Below, one piece after another: positions 18,689-28,424 of a stretch of 46,795 nt of DNA; within the stretch, counting starts at the first letter, position 1; each line of letters begins with the position of its first letter. A model generated the notes under the pieces. That model saw nothing but the letters and a program-made list of their open reading frames with translations. It was not told where the DNA came from and ran no database searches. The DNA lies in contig JANJTV010000035.1 of the NCBI GenBank assembly GCA_024710905.1, positions 1-46,795 on the forward strand, read 5' to 3'. Both the position numbers and the translations under genes were made by a program. This DNA is from Anaerolineales bacterium (GTDB lineage Bacteria > Chloroflexota > Anaerolineae > Anaerolineales > Villigracilaceae).

Positions 18689-19561
18689 ATGACCAACATT
18701 CGCCCCATCAAGGCCATTATTGAACCACAATACGTCATCGAAGGCGCGGGCGTATTACTGCGCCGCTCGTTTGGCCCAAGCAAAGAAAACCCACTCGATC
18801 CTTTCCTGCTCTTCGACCACTTCGCCTTCAATGACCCCGTCGAAGGCCCAATCCGCGGTTTCCCCACCCACCCGCATCGCGGCATCGAAACCGTCACCTA
18901 CATCCTGGAAGGCAACATTCGTCACCGTGACAGCCTGGGCAACGTGGGCCACATCGGTCCCGGCGAAGTGCAATGGATGACTTCCGGCGGCGGCATCCTG
19001 CACGAGGAAATGCCCAACCGCGGCCCATCCGGCCGGATCGATGGCTTCCAGTTGTGGGTCAACCTGCCGGCAAAACTTAAATGGTCGCGCCCCAACTACC
19101 AGGAAGTCACCGCGCAGGACATCCCAACGGCAGAACAAAACGGGGTGACTGCACGCATCGTGGCAGGACAGGCCTTTGGCGTCACCGGCCCGGTAAAAGA
19201 CATTGCCGCCGAACCCATCTACATGGATGTAACCCTGAAGCCGGGCAGCGCCTTCCAACTCCCTGTACCGCAGGGGCATACAGCCTTTCTTTACCTGTTC
19301 GAAGGGGAAACCGTGATCGAGGACGCGCTCATCCCTGCCGTCAATATGGTCATCTTCCAGGATGGAGACAGCATCGAGGTCAAATCAACCAGCGAGAGCC
19401 ACGCCCGCTTTGTCCTGGCCGCAGGTGCGCCCTTCCAGGAACCCATCGCCCCGTATGGCCCGTTTGTCATGAACACCATGCAGGAAATCCAGGAAGCCCT
19501 GAGCGACCTGCGCGCCGGGCGCTTCGTTTACGACGAAAACGACCCACGCTTTACCAGATAA
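18689..19561 (+). CDS. pirin family protein
   Basis: A bicupin protein of 290 residues. Pirins bind one metal in the N-terminal cupin and act as quercetin dioxygenases or redox-linked regulators in different organisms. Metal ligands are visible: His61 and His63 in GFPTHPHRGIETVTY, His105 and Glu107 in WMTSGGGILHEEM. The FQLWVNLPAKLKW segment and the C-terminal cupin (residues about 165-275) are typical. Shine-Dalgarno CGGAG lies close to the ATG. The Nudix gene starts 4 nt after the stop. The physiological role here cannot be assigned. Confidence 0.93.
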   Translation: MTNIRPIKAIIEPQYVIEGAGVLLRRSFGPSKENPLDPFLLFDHFAFNDPVEGPIRGFPTHPHRGIETVTYILEGNIRHRDSLGNVGHIGPGEVQWMTSGGGILHEEMPNRGPSGRIDGFQLWVNLPAKLKWSRPNYQEVTAQDIPTAEQNGVTARIVAGQAFGVTGPVKDIAAEPIYMDVTLKPGSAFQLPVPQGHTAFLYLFEGETVIEDALIPAVNMVIFQDGDSIEVKSTSESHARFVLAAGAPFQEPIAPYGPFVMNTMQEIQEALSDLRAGRFVYDENDPRFTR

Positions 19562-19565
19562 CCCG

Positions 19566-20033
19566 ATGGCTAAAACCACCACCCATTACGGCGAACGGAT
19601 TGGCCGCCAGGGTGAACTACGCCTTGGTTGTTCGGCCTGCCTGTTCCAAAGCAGCGAGGTACTGCTAACGCGGCGAAAAGACAATGGCCAATGGTGTCTC
19701 CCCGGCGGGCGCGTGGAGGCCGGGGAAAGTGTGACTGAGGCCTGCGAGCGTGAGTTTTGGGAAGAAACCGGCCTGCGTGTCAGCGTCCAGCGCCTGGTCG
19801 GCGTGTACAGCAACCCTCACCGTCTGGTCGAATACCCGGACGGTAATAAGGCACACATCATCTCGCTGCATTTCGTAGTTGAAAAAGTGGATGGCCAGCC
19901 AATCATCACCGAGGAGACCACAGAAATCCGTTTTTTCAATATGGATGAACTGGGCGGGCTGGAGCTGTTATCGGACCACCGGGACCGAATATTCGACTCG
20001 CTGGCAGCACAACAACAGGCTGTATTAAAATAA
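19566..20033 (+). CDS. Nudix hydrolase
   Basis: A 155-residue hydrolase that cleaves a nucleoside diphosphate linked to another group. The Nudix box is complete: GRVEAGESVTEACEREFWEE followed by TGL (G-x5-E-x7-RE-x2-EE-x-G). The N-terminal part RLGCSACLFQSSEVLLTRRK and the later THISLHFVV-like strand fit the ADP-ribose/ADP-sugar-type group, but the substrate is not determinable. The start lies 4 nt after the pirin stop without a clear Shine-Dalgarno of its own, so translation is probably coupled. Confidence 0.9.
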   Translation: MAKTTTHYGERIGRQGELRLGCSACLFQSSEVLLTRRKDNGQWCLPGGRVEAGESVTEACEREFWEETGLRVSVQRLVGVYSNPHRLVEYPDGNKAHIISLHFVVEKVDGQPIITEETTEIRFFNMDELGGLELLSDHRDRIFDSLAAQQQAVLK

Positions 20034-20073
20034 TAGCAGGTTTCGCACCAACGTTCTTTTCAAAGGAACAGAC

Positions 20074-20556
20074 ATGTCGCTTTCCGCCTCCGCCCAAAAA
20101 GTACAGGATGTGCTCGGCCCTGCCTATACCGTAATCGAATCCGAAGTGCCGACCAAAACCGCCCAACAGGCCGCCGACCTGGTTGGCTGCCAGCTGGGGC
20201 AGATTGTCAAATCGCTTATATTCCAGGGGCAGGAGACTGGCAAAGCCATCCTTGTGCTGACCAGCGGAGCCAACCGTGTGGATGAAAGCCTGATTGCCGC
20301 TTATGCCGGGGAACCGATTGGCCGGGCCAACCCTGATTTTGTGCGGGAAGTAACCGGCTTTGCGATTGGCGGCGTGCCACCTGTAGGACATGCCCAAAAA
20401 GTGGAAACGTACATTGACCAGGATCTGCTGTCGTATGATGAAATCTGGGCGGCGGCGGGCACACCCAATTCGTTATTTAAATTAACGCCATCCGATCTGC
20501 AAAAATTGACAAACGGAACAAAGGCAAACATTAAATTCATGAGATATGATGAGTAA
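20074..20556 (+). CDS. YbaK/EbsC-type aminoacyl-tRNA deacylase
   Basis: A 160-residue protein of the YbaK/ProX editing family, which clears mischarged tRNA(Pro) and related aminoacyl-tRNAs in trans. The conserved Lys sits in GQIVKSLIF. GANRVDESLIAAYAG and TGFAIGGVPPVGH (the GXXXP loop) are typical, as is the C-terminal AAGTPNSLFKLTPSDL. Shine-Dalgarno AAAGGAA (20061-20067) precedes the ATG. The last 11 nt overlap the start of the AT-rich membrane protein gene, and its own final stretch is already richer in A and T than the rest. Confidence 0.9.
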   Translation: MSLSASAQKVQDVLGPAYTVIESEVPTKTAQQAADLVGCQLGQIVKSLIFQGQETGKAILVLTSGANRVDESLIAAYAGEPIGRANPDFVREVTGFAIGGVPPVGHAQKVETYIDQDLLSYDEIWAAAGTPNSLFKLTPSDLQKLTNGTKANIKFMRYDE

Positions 20557-22993
20557 AAATCCTCGCCAAGCCATCCTGCTATTATTACCTGCAATCTTTG
20601 CAATGGGATGTAGCATCTGGCTTCTCTCGATATCATCCGACATAAAAAATAGTTTTCTATTCGGCCTTTCTGCAAATCGCATTGGCCTGTTATTACTATT
20701 CATTATTATTTTTATCGGTTTTGCTTTAGCAACCTGGCAGGTATACAGATCTCCGCAATCTAAGGTTCATACACTACTGGAAGCTTTGGAAAATTTTCCA
20801 AGAATAGGTCTCTTAGCCTTCTCACTAATATTAATAGCAGGTACTTTCCTGATTAATATCCCACCGATATATCTAAGAGAATATGAAGCAATCTATCAAC
20901 GCTTGTTGCCTTTCATTTTCTGGGTGACATTAACTTCGCTCACATTTATTATCAATCTGCTCATAGTTTGCGCCCAAAAAGACGCGCAACCCTATCGGGA
21001 CACAATCAAGAATCTTTCCCCAGTCTTTTTTGCCACTTTATCGTTTTTTATAGGGATTTGGTTGCTGATCTCGGCAACGAATCTAGGAATTTCGGGAAGA
21101 CAGGACTTTTGGTCTAAACCAGGTACGCCAATTCTTTGGGGCCAGATTATCTTTATATTATTCATTTGCACCTTGATTGACAAAATACTTCCACACAAAA
21201 CCAGAGCTGAAATCATATTTATATTTTTGTTGTCCTTCAGCGCTGTAGTTATATGGTACTCCCAAGAACACCTGCCAGGAACATTTAATACTCCACCCGT
21301 TGCTCCTTTTTTTGAAACCTATCCCAATAGCGATTCGGAAATCTACGACTCTTCTGCTCAACGACTAAGAACAGGGCAAGGGATGGATCGGTATGTGATT
21401 GACAAGCCCTGGTATATTGCTACGATTGCGCTTCTTCACAGCTTCGATAATGGTAGATACGATACCTATTTCTTGCTACAGGTGATATTTTTTACATTAA
21501 TCCCTATAACCGGGTACTGGTTAGGGAAAGAACTCCATTCTCGGCATTTAGGAATAGCCTTTTCAATACTGCTGGTGATCAAAGAACACAACGCAATAAC
21601 AGTTACAGACTATTTATCCGTATCCACTTCCAAAATGATATTAAGCGAGCCACTGACAACCTTGATATTGCTACTTTTCGGTCTGACATTGGCAAAGTGG
21701 CTTCAAAACCCGGGATTAGACAACCCTATGCTATGGACAACAGGCGGCCTTCTGGGATTAGCCAGCCTTGTACGTCTGAACTCGGTTACTGTAATTGCAC
21801 CAGTATTTTTGCTAATCGGACTTGCGTTTCGTTTTCGCCCCAAGCCCTGGTTTTATGCTATCCTGATTTTTAGTTTCTTTTCAGCAATCACCATTACCCC
21901 ATGGGTAGTCCGAAACGCTATAGTAACTGAGAATCCTATCAGTTTCATTTTGGCCAAAACGGAAGGGGTCATTCTTGAGAATCGCTATCAACCAATTTTG
22001 GGGGATATGGAAACAACCAACACCTACATAACAACATCTCTTGAGAATTACTCCACCTTGGCAGGAAAATGGCTCACCCATTACTTGCGAAATTTGTATG
22101 GCATAACTGTAACCATTCCACCTACACTGGCTCAATATACACTTATTGACATGACTCGCTTGCCTTATTGGCAGTATGAATGGAATGGTGAACTAACAGC
22201 AGCACAAATTTTGCTTTTATTTTCAACACTAACAATAAGTGCCTTGGGGATTTCAGCAACAGTAAAACGAATTGGGGTTGCAGGATTTGTGCCGTTGTCC
22301 GTTGCGTTAGGATACAACATTTCGACAGCCCTCGCCCTCACATCTGGAGGACGCTACCTTTTACCAATTGAATGGGTTCTAATCTTTTATTATCTCTTGG
22401 GCTGGGTACATATTTTCGAGATGCTTGGTTATAGAAAGTCGCCTAGACCTATTGCCACTAACCACTTGGAGAACAAAGCCCGGTCAACCCAAATCGGCCT
22501 ATATTTGTGCATCTTCCTGGCGCTTGGAAGCTTCCCCGTCGCCATGGAATTCATGACAACGAATCAATACCCACCGGTGCAAGATATTCGTGAAATTCCA
22601 TGGCAGGGGGAAATCCCAAGCATTGTACTGGCAAATGAAAATGTATCCACCACGGAAATTATTTATGGGATGGTGTTATATCCAAGATTTTTCGAGGCCA
22701 ACTCAGGGCTTTTTGAAAACCCGGCAAAGCCTCTTATTCATATCTTTCCATATAAACGACTCTCGTTCATGCTTGCAGGAGAAAAAAGTAATTATATTAT
22801 TTTGCCTTTGAAGGAAAATATTCCATCCAATTTCTCTCATAATGCTGATGCTTGGGTTATTGGCTGCAAGCGAGATATTATGCCTGATGTGTCTTACATA
22901 GAAGCGATTGCGGTAGTTTTTCGGTCACCAGACGGCATACACCAAATAACATCTTCGGATCCTGCAGGGTGTGAAAATTTAAATTCTCCCTGA
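20546..22993 (+). CDS. AT-rich polytopic membrane protein, GT-C/GT39-like
   Basis: An 815-residue membrane protein with roughly fifteen hydrophobic segments. The large loop around residues 250-290 contains NSDSEIYDSSAQRL, placed like the acidic motif in the first external loop of GT-C glycosyltransferases (GT39/PMT-like, which use lipid-phosphate sugars). GKELHSRHLGIAFSIL and ITITPWVVRN also fit that fold. A soluble C-terminal domain of about 150 residues ends the protein. Base and codon use are strikingly AT-rich compared with all neighbours, which suggests recent transfer. It starts inside ybaK (ATG 20546, 11-nt overlap) with no clear Shine-Dalgarno and ends 27 nt from the convergent cyclase stop. 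The family call is moderate; the product is unknown. Confidence 0.72.
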   Translation: MMSKNPRQAILLLLPAIFAMGCSIWLLSISSDIKNSFLFGLSANRIGLLLLFIIIFIGFALATWQVYRSPQSKVHTLLEALENFPRIGLLAFSLILIAGTFLINIPPIYLREYEAIYQRLLPFIFWVTLTSLTFIINLLIVCAQKDAQPYRDTIKNLSPVFFATLSFFIGIWLLISATNLGISGRQDFWSKPGTPILWGQIIFILFICTLIDKILPHKTRAEIIFIFLLSFSAVVIWYSQEHLPGTFNTPPVAPFFETYPNSDSEIYDSSAQRLRTGQGMDRYVIDKPWYIATIALLHSFDNGRYDTYFLLQVIFFTLIPITGYWLGKELHSRHLGIAFSILLVIKEHNAITVTDYLSVSTSKMILSEPLTTLILLLFGLTLAKWLQNPGLDNPMLWTTGGLLGLASLVRLNSVTVIAPVFLLIGLAFRFRPKPWFYAILIFSFFSAITITPWVVRNAIVTENPISFILAKTEGVILENRYQPILGDMETTNTYITTSLENYSTLAGKWLTHYLRNLYGITVTIPPTLAQYTLIDMTRLPYWQYEWNGELTAAQILLLFSTLTISALGISATVKRIGVAGFVPLSVALGYNISTALALTSGGRYLLPIEWVLIFYYLLGWVHIFEMLGYRKSPRPIATNHLENKARSTQIGLYLCIFLALGSFPVAMEFMTTNQYPPVQDIREIPWQGEIPSIVLANENVSTTEIIYGMVLYPRFFEANSGLFENPAKPLIHIFPYKRLSFMLAGEKSNYIILPLKENIPSNFSHNADAWVIGCKRDIMPDVSYIEAIAVVFRSPDGIHQITSSDPAGCENLNSP

Positions 22994-23020
22994 GCCACAC
23001 ATTTCGCAACCAATGGCAAA

Positions 23021-26000
23021 CTAACCCAGCATCGCCATGTCTGCCAATAACCGGTCCACCATTTTGGGCAGGCCAAGTATGGCAAATTTTTGCTGTGCCT
23101 CGTTCAGGTATTCGTGCGCTTTTGGCTTGTTGCCCATGGCCAATTCAGCCAGCCCCCAATGCCAGTACAACTCGGCCTGTTCGTGCACACGCGTTTTTTG
23201 GTCGTCGATCAGGGCAAGGCCGCGTTTAAAACATTCCACATAAGTGATCGAAAACGAATCTGCCCCCGTGCCAATTGAAATCACGCCATCAGAAATACCT
23301 GCCGCCCGTCCCAGGGCTGCCCAGGCTATGGCTTTTTCACCCGGTGTACCCGTCTCGTTTAGGATTCGCAGTGATAGCCTGGCGGAGGTCCCCGCCTCAG
23401 TCGCATTCCCAAGCGCCGCAGTGGTCAACGCCAGGTAAGCGTACAACTCTCCCTGGTGCAGGAAACGTGAAAAATAGGGCGAGTTTAATACCTTGTCAAA
23501 CATTTCCAGCGCACCGGAATAATTCCGCATACGGTAATAGCACAGCCCCATGTTGGATAGGCTGACTAACTGGTCGAGCCGCCCGCCGTAAGAACCGGAA
23601 ACATCAAAAGATTTTTGATAATAATGCAACGCTGCATCATATTCTCCGGTCAGGCGTTGTGCTTCGCCAATGTTGCTGAGCAGAGCGGCTTCAAACTCTT
23701 TGTGGCCCAGTTCCTGCCAGATGGCCAGGGATTTTTGCATCATCTCCTCAGATAATACAAAGTTGCCGAACTGCATATAGCACAGGCCAATCATGTTGTA
23801 ATTGCTGGCAATCTGCGGTCGGGAATTGGAAATTTCACTGATCGCCAGGCTTTCATACAGGTAATCCATGGCCCGGTCAATATCGCCTTGTTCATAATGC
23901 GCCGTGCCCAATCCCCAGATCGCCTGAGCAAGGATGGAAGGGTCCACCGGCTCCATTTTCTCGGCAAACGCCCTGGCACGGGTGGCCATCGTCAGCGCAG
24001 CCGGGATGTCATCCATGCGGGCAAGAATCTCGAACAACTGGATGTGCGCTCGCGCCATGCGTGGCAAGTCTTGCATGTCGGTAGCAATATCCAGAGCCTT
24101 CTGGAAAGACTCCAGCGCGGCGTCATAATCGCTGCCGATCATCAAAACCCCACCGAGACCTTCCAGCAATTCATATCGGTCAACAAGCGATGTGCTGCGC
24201 GATTGCAGACCCAGCGCCGTCCGGTAATAGCGGATGCTCAGGTCTACAGCATAGCTGGCCTGCGCAAATTTCGCCGCGCGGATGTACCACTCAAGCGCCA
24301 GGTCCGGGTGCCCGGCCCGCTCGAAGTGTTCAGCAATGATTGCCGCCAGCACCCCGGCTCGCTCCCCGGCGCGGAGGATCAGCCACTCGGCAGCCCGTCG
24401 ATGGTATTTCCTCCGCTCTGATTTTAAGATTTGTTCATAGGCGACGTCCCGCAAGATGGAATGCTTAAACAGGTACTCGTTTGTGTCTTCAAAGGAGGTC
24501 TCGCTACGCGGGAAGACCAATTCTTTCTGTTGAAGGCTATTCAGCACTGGCAGGTCTTGATCCGGGGAATGGGAACCAACGTAAGAAACAGCATGATCCC
24601 AGAAGATGCGCCCGATGATGGCAGCTTTTTGCAGCAGATCTCGCTCAGAGGGGCTGAGGCGGTCGAGACGGGCCTGTAACACACCTGTCAGTGTGCCAGG
24701 GATTTTCAGGGTTTTGAGCCGCTCCGGGTTGACCCACCATTCTTCCTCGCTTTTGACGATTGCGCCTTCATCAATCATCATTTTGATCATTTCTTCCAGG
24801 TAAAAAGGATTGCCTTCGGCATTGCCAAAAAGCACATCCTGGAATTCGGCGGGCAGGTCGCGCACCTTCTTGAGGATTTCATAGACCAGCAGGCGGCTAT
24901 CTTCGCGGGTCAAAGGAGTCAGGTCCACACGGACATGCTCCAAGTCGCGCTGGTGCCAGCCGGGGTGGCGTTCGTAAAAAGAGGGCCGGGCGGCGAAAAT
25001 AAAAATAACCGGCGACTGGGCACATTCTTCCAATAAGACGCCCATCAGTTCCAGGGTGCGGTCATCCGCCCAGTGGATATCATCCAGGATAAGCAGGACA
25101 GGGGATTCTGACGCCAGGGTCTTAAGCAGTTGGCTGGCGTAATGGGCCGCGCGGCGATAAATAAGGGCCGGGTCATTGAGCACAGGCCGCAGGTGAGGGC
25201 TGGTGCCAAAATCGAAGCCCAGTGCATGCCCGAGAAAGTGCGCCGCCTCTTCGCCTTGCTCACCCAGCAGGGCGGCAACTCCCTGCCTAAATTTCTCACG
25301 CGAAACCAGGGCATCATCACTTTCCATGATATGGAACGCGGCCGAAAACATTTCGCGTATGACGCCAAATGGCACATTGACCGATTGCTCTTCGGCGCGG
25401 CTCTTGAAGGCCATCACGCGAGTGGGGGTACTGACCACCCAGCGCTCGAACTCAAACAATAGGCGGCTTTTACCCAGGCCCGCCTCAGCAACCAGCGTCA
25501 CGGCTCGCGCCGCCTGGCTGGAGACGGTCATACGAAAGACGTCTTGCAGCAGGCGCAGTTCCTGGTCGCGCCCGATCATGTGTGTTTCAATTCCTTCTAT
25601 GCCGCGCGCAGGGTTGCGGAACGACCGGCTGGCCTGCCGAATGACCAAATAAGCGACTTCCTGCTTGCCACTGGAGGCAAAGGCTTCGATTTCAAACCGC
25701 CCGCGGATGTGACGGTAGGTATCCGCGCTGACCAGTACGCGCCCAACCGGGCAGGCTTCCTCGAGCCTGGTGGTGGAGACAACGGTATCTCCCATCGCTG
25801 AGACCTCGCCCTGTGTGCCAATCTCGCTGATTAACACGCCACCGGTGTGGATGCCAATCCGCATGCCAAGCCGGGTGGATGATTGGCGATTAATCTCGTC
25901 GACGGCAGCCTGCATCTCCAACCCGGCCTGCGCCGCACGGATCGGGTCGCTTTCGCTCGAGACTTTCACACCCCACAGCGCCAGCACGGCATCACCGATA

Positions 26001-26296
26001 TGTTTCTCGATCCAGCCGCCATGGGTCAGGATGATCTCATCCAGTCGTGCCCAGAGCGCATTCACCAGCGCGCCAACATCCTCTGCGTCCATCGTTTCGG
26101 AGAGGGCGGTAAAACCGGAGATGTCGGCCATCAGTGCGGTGGCCTGCTTACGCTGTTGGCCGGGCTGGGCATTGGCAAGCAGGGCCAGTTTGGCCTTGAG
26201 CGTGGAGACAGACGCATCCACGACCGAATCGCCGAGGACGGCGCGCTGGGCTTCCAAGGCGGTGATGGCCTGTTCCAACTGCTGCTGCTCATTCAT
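23021..26296 (-). CDS. class III cyclase domain - AAA ATPase - TPR protein
   Basis: A 1091-residue signalling protein. Residues about 48-215 are a class III nucleotidyl cyclase domain: metal Asp58 (MADISGF), Lys98 and Asp102 (EKHIGDAVLALWG). The transition-state pair is altered: MGDTVVSTTRLE has Val173 where Asn is expected, with Arg177 kept. Residues about 245-600 are an AAA/STAND-type ATPase module (VAEAGLGKSRLLFEF Walker A; LLILDDIHWADD Walker B). The remainder is a long TPR array. This layout is common in environmental bacteria and may sense or recruit proteins rather than make cAMP. No Shine-Dalgarno precedes the ATG; an extended -10 lies 6 nt upstream. Confidence 0.9.
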   Translation of the reverse strand: MNEQQQLEQAITALEAQRAVLGDSVVDASVSTLKAKLALLANAQPGQQRKQATALMADISGFTALSETMDAEDVGALVNALWARLDEIILTHGGWIEKHIGDAVLALWGVKVSSESDPIRAAQAGLEMQAAVDEINRQSSTRLGMRIGIHTGGVLISEIGTQGEVSAMGDTVVSTTRLEEACPVGRVLVSADTYRHIRGRFEIEAFASSGKQEVAYLVIRQASRSFRNPARGIEGIETHMIGRDQELRLLQDVFRMTVSSQAARAVTLVAEAGLGKSRLLFEFERWVVSTPTRVMAFKSRAEEQSVNVPFGVIREMFSAAFHIMESDDALVSREKFRQGVAALLGEQGEEAAHFLGHALGFDFGTSPHLRPVLNDPALIYRRAAHYASQLLKTLASESPVLLILDDIHWADDRTLELMGVLLEECAQSPVIFIFAARPSFYERHPGWHQRDLEHVRVDLTPLTREDSRLLVYEILKKVRDLPAEFQDVLFGNAEGNPFYLEEMIKMMIDEGAIVKSEEEWWVNPERLKTLKIPGTLTGVLQARLDRLSPSERDLLQKAAIIGRIFWDHAVSYVGSHSPDQDLPVLNSLQQKELVFPRSETSFEDTNEYLFKHSILRDVAYEQILKSERRKYHRRAAEWLILRAGERAGVLAAIIAEHFERAGHPDLALEWYIRAAKFAQASYAVDLSIRYYRTALGLQSRSTSLVDRYELLEGLGGVLMIGSDYDAALESFQKALDIATDMQDLPRMARAHIQLFEILARMDDIPAALTMATRARAFAEKMEPVDPSILAQAIWGLGTAHYEQGDIDRAMDYLYESLAISEISNSRPQIASNYNMIGLCYMQFGNFVLSEEMMQKSLAIWQELGHKEFEAALLSNIGEAQRLTGEYDAALHYYQKSFDVSGSYGGRLDQLVSLSNMGLCYYRMRNYSGALEMFDKVLNSPYFSRFLHQGELYAYLALTTAALGNATEAGTSARLSLRILNETGTPGEKAIAWAALGRAAGISDGVISIGTGADSFSITYVECFKRGLALIDDQKTRVHEQAELYWHWGLAELAMGNKPKAHEYLNEAQQKFAILGLPKMVDRLLADMAMLG

Positions 26297-26302
26297 GGCG
26301 GA

Positions 26303-26311
26303 ATTTTATCA
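26303..26311 (-). promoter_or_regulatory. extended -10 box for a leaderless cyclase transcript
   Basis: On the minus strand TGA-TAAAAT (26311-26303) is followed by six bases and the ATG at 26296. It lies just past the typA terminator, so the cyclase gene probably has its own start rather than relying on read-through. Confidence 0.5.
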
Positions 26312-26320
26312 GGACAAAGG

Positions 26321-26350
26321 AAAAACCTGCCCGTTTTTACAGGCAGGTTT
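26321..26350 (-). terminator. intrinsic terminator after typA
   Basis: On the minus strand AAACCTGCC (26350-26342) pairs with GGCAGGTTT (26331-26323) across a 10-nt loop, running into a five-T tract (26325-26321). Confidence 0.85.
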
Positions 26351-26358
26351 CAAGGGAT

Positions 26359-28218
26359 TTACGCTTCTTCAAGCAATTCCTTGGCACGCTTTTGTGACTT
26401 CCCGCGGTCATCGGTATTGAGGATGCGCTTGCGGATGCGGAAGGCCAGCGGGGTGACTTCAAGGAGTTCGTCATCAGCCAAGTATTCAATTGCCTCGTCC
26501 AGTGACATCTGGCGCGGGGGAGTCAGCCGAATCTCCATATCACCACGCGAGGAACGCATGTTGGTCAGGTGCTTCTTTTTGCAGACGTTAATCGGCAGGT
26601 CACCCGAGCGAGCGCTTTCGCCAACCACCATGCCTTCATAGACATCCACACCCGGGCCGATAAATAATATGCCGCGTTCTTCTGCATTCTGTAGGGCGTA
26701 GGCGGTCGATTCGCCCGCCTCCCAGGCCACCAGCGAACCGCTGCTGCGCGTGGACATCGGCCCGGCCATTTCATCGTAACCATGGAAGATGGTGTGCATG
26801 ATGCCATTGCCGCGCGTGGCGGTCAGGAACTGGTAACGGAAACCAAGCAGGCCGCGGGTCGGGACAACATACACCAGGCGCACATGGCCATCGCCGGTGT
26901 CCTGCATATCCACCATCTGGCCGCGGCGCGAACCGAGCATTTCCACCACCACACCCACCGTATCGGTACTGGTTTCAATATGTACTTCTTCGAACGGCTC
27001 AAGAGTCGCACCGTCTTCGGCTTTTTGAAAAATCACCTCGGGGCGCGAAACCTGGAATTCATAACCTTCGCGGCGCATGGTCTCGATCAGAATCGCCAAG
27101 TGCAACTCACCGCGCCCGGAAACCAGGAAATTCTCGGCCGATTCTGTATCTTCGACCCGCAAAGAGACATTCGTACGCAGTTCGTCCATCAGGCGCTCAC
27201 GCAGCTTGCGCGAGGTGCCCCACTTGCCCTCCCGCCCGGTAAAGGGCGAGGTGTTCACGCCAAAGGTCATGCGCACAGTGGGTTCTTCCACTTTAATTTT
27301 TGGGAGCGCGATCGGATTCTGCGGGTCAGCCAACGTCTCGCCGATAGCGATGCCCTCCAAACCGGCCAGGGAAACGATCTCCCCCGCGCCTGCTTCCGGC
27401 ACTTCAACTTTTTCCAGCCCCTGGTGAACGTACAGGTAGCGGGCGGTTTCGGGCAGGTTGCGGTCGTCCAGGGTCAGGCGGGCCAGTTTTTGTCCGGCCG
27501 TGATGCGGCCGGCAAAGACGCGCCCGACAGCCGTCACACCGCGGTAATCATCATACCCCAGCGAGGTAACCAGCATTTGCAGCGGAGCATCCAGGTCCAC
27601 TCTGGGGGCCGGGATGTGCTTCAGGATGGTCTGGAACAACGGCTGCAGATCTGGTCCAAGTTCGGTCGTCAACCCGGCGCGCTGATCGATGCCAATGGCA
27701 TAAATCACGGGGAAGTCAGCCTGTTCTTCGCTTGCGCCCAGCTCAATGAACAGGTCGAAGGTATCATTCAGTACGCGTTCCGGTTCCGCGTCACGGCGGT
27801 CAATTTTATTGACCACCACCACAGCCTTGTGGCCGCGTTCGAGGGCTTTTTTGAGCACAAAGCGGGTCTGCGGCATGGGGCCTTCGGCGGCATCCACCAG
27901 CAGCAACACGCCATCCACCATGTTCATCACGCGCTCCACTTCGCCGCCAAAATCGGCGTGGCCGGGAGTGTCAACAATATTTATTTTGACCACCTGCCCC
28001 GTTTCAGGATCGGGGATGGATATGGCCGTGTTCTTGGCCAGGATGGTGATGCCGCGTTCGCGCTCCAGGTCATTGGAGTCCATCACGCGTTCTTCGACAC
28101 GCTGGTTGTCACGGAAGGTATGCGCCTGGCGCAGCAGGCCGTCCACCAGAGTGGTTTTGCCGTGGTCAACGTGGGCAATGATGGCGATATTGCGTAAATC
28201 TTTTCGTTCTGTCAACAT
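26359..28218 (-). CDS. typA: ribosome-associated GTPase TypA/BipA
   Basis: A translational GTPase that binds the 70S ribosome and aids large-subunit assembly, notably under stress or cold. The 619 residues match the family. G motifs are AHVDHGKTT (G1), RGITI (G2), [12 protein letters not shown] (G3) and NKIDR (G4). Domain II, the EF-G-like domains III and V ([19 protein letters not shown]) and the TypA-specific C-terminal end follow. I chose the ATG at 28218 because AAAGGTG lies just upstream (28231-28226 region); the GTG at 28227 falls inside that Shine-Dalgarno. A terminator-like hairpin at 28272-28297 lies in its leader. Confidence 0.95.
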   Translation of the reverse strand: MLTERKDLRNIAIIAHVDHGKTTLVDGLLRQAHTFRDNQRVEERVMDSNDLERERGITILAKNTAISIPDPETGQVVKINIVDTPGHADFGGEVERVMNMVDGVLLLVDAAEGPMPQTRFVLKKALERGHKAVVVVNKIDRRDAEPERVLNDTFDLFIELGASEEQADFPVIYAIGIDQRAGLTTELGPDLQPLFQTILKHIPAPRVDLDAPLQMLVTSLGYDDYRGVTAVGRVFAGRITAGQKLARLTLDDRNLPETARYLYVHQGLEKVEVPEAGAGEIVSLAGLEGIAIGETLADPQNPIALPKIKVEEPTVRMTFGVNTSPFTGREGKWGTSRKLRERLMDELRTNVSLRVEDTESAENFLVSGRGELHLAILIETMRREGYEFQVSRPEVIFQKAEDGATLEPFEEVHIETSTDTVGVVVEMLGSRRGQMVDMQDTGDGHVRLVYVVPTRGLLGFRYQFLTATRGNGIMHTIFHGYDEMAGPMSTRSSGSLVAWEAGESTAYALQNAEERGILFIGPGVDVYEGMVVGESARSGDLPINVCKKKHLTNMRSSRGDMEIRLTPPRQMSLDEAIEYLADDELLEVTPLAFRIRKRILNTDDRGKSQKRAKELLEEA

Positions 28219-28271
28219 TTGAATCACCTTTGAAAATCAATTGGAACAAAGAAAACCTGCATCAGGGCATC

Positions 28272-28297
28272 AAAAAACCCCGGCATGGAACCCGGGG
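28272..28297 (-). terminator. terminator or attenuator in the typA leader
   Basis: On the minus strand CCCCGG (28297-28292) pairs with CCGGGG (28283-28278) across 8 nt and is followed by TTTTTT (28277-28272). It stands 53 nt upstream of the typA ATG, with no recognised gene upstream on that strand. Confidence 0.7.
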
Positions 28298-28424
28298 CAT
28301 TACCCAGCATGGTTGAAGGGACTTTCGTGCGGGCTGTATCTTATCACTGACGCGGAGTTTTGAACAGGGGCGGTCGGGCACAGAAAAAAGATGAAAGAAG
28401 CAGGGGGGAAAGGGATTTATTAAA

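Noticed and set aside
26782-28197. Long open frame (471 codons) on the plus strand
   Set aside because: It is antisense to typA, whose translation is an excellent family match. The antisense product is His/Gln/Val-rich without a recognisable domain, as expected for a GC-rich mirror frame.
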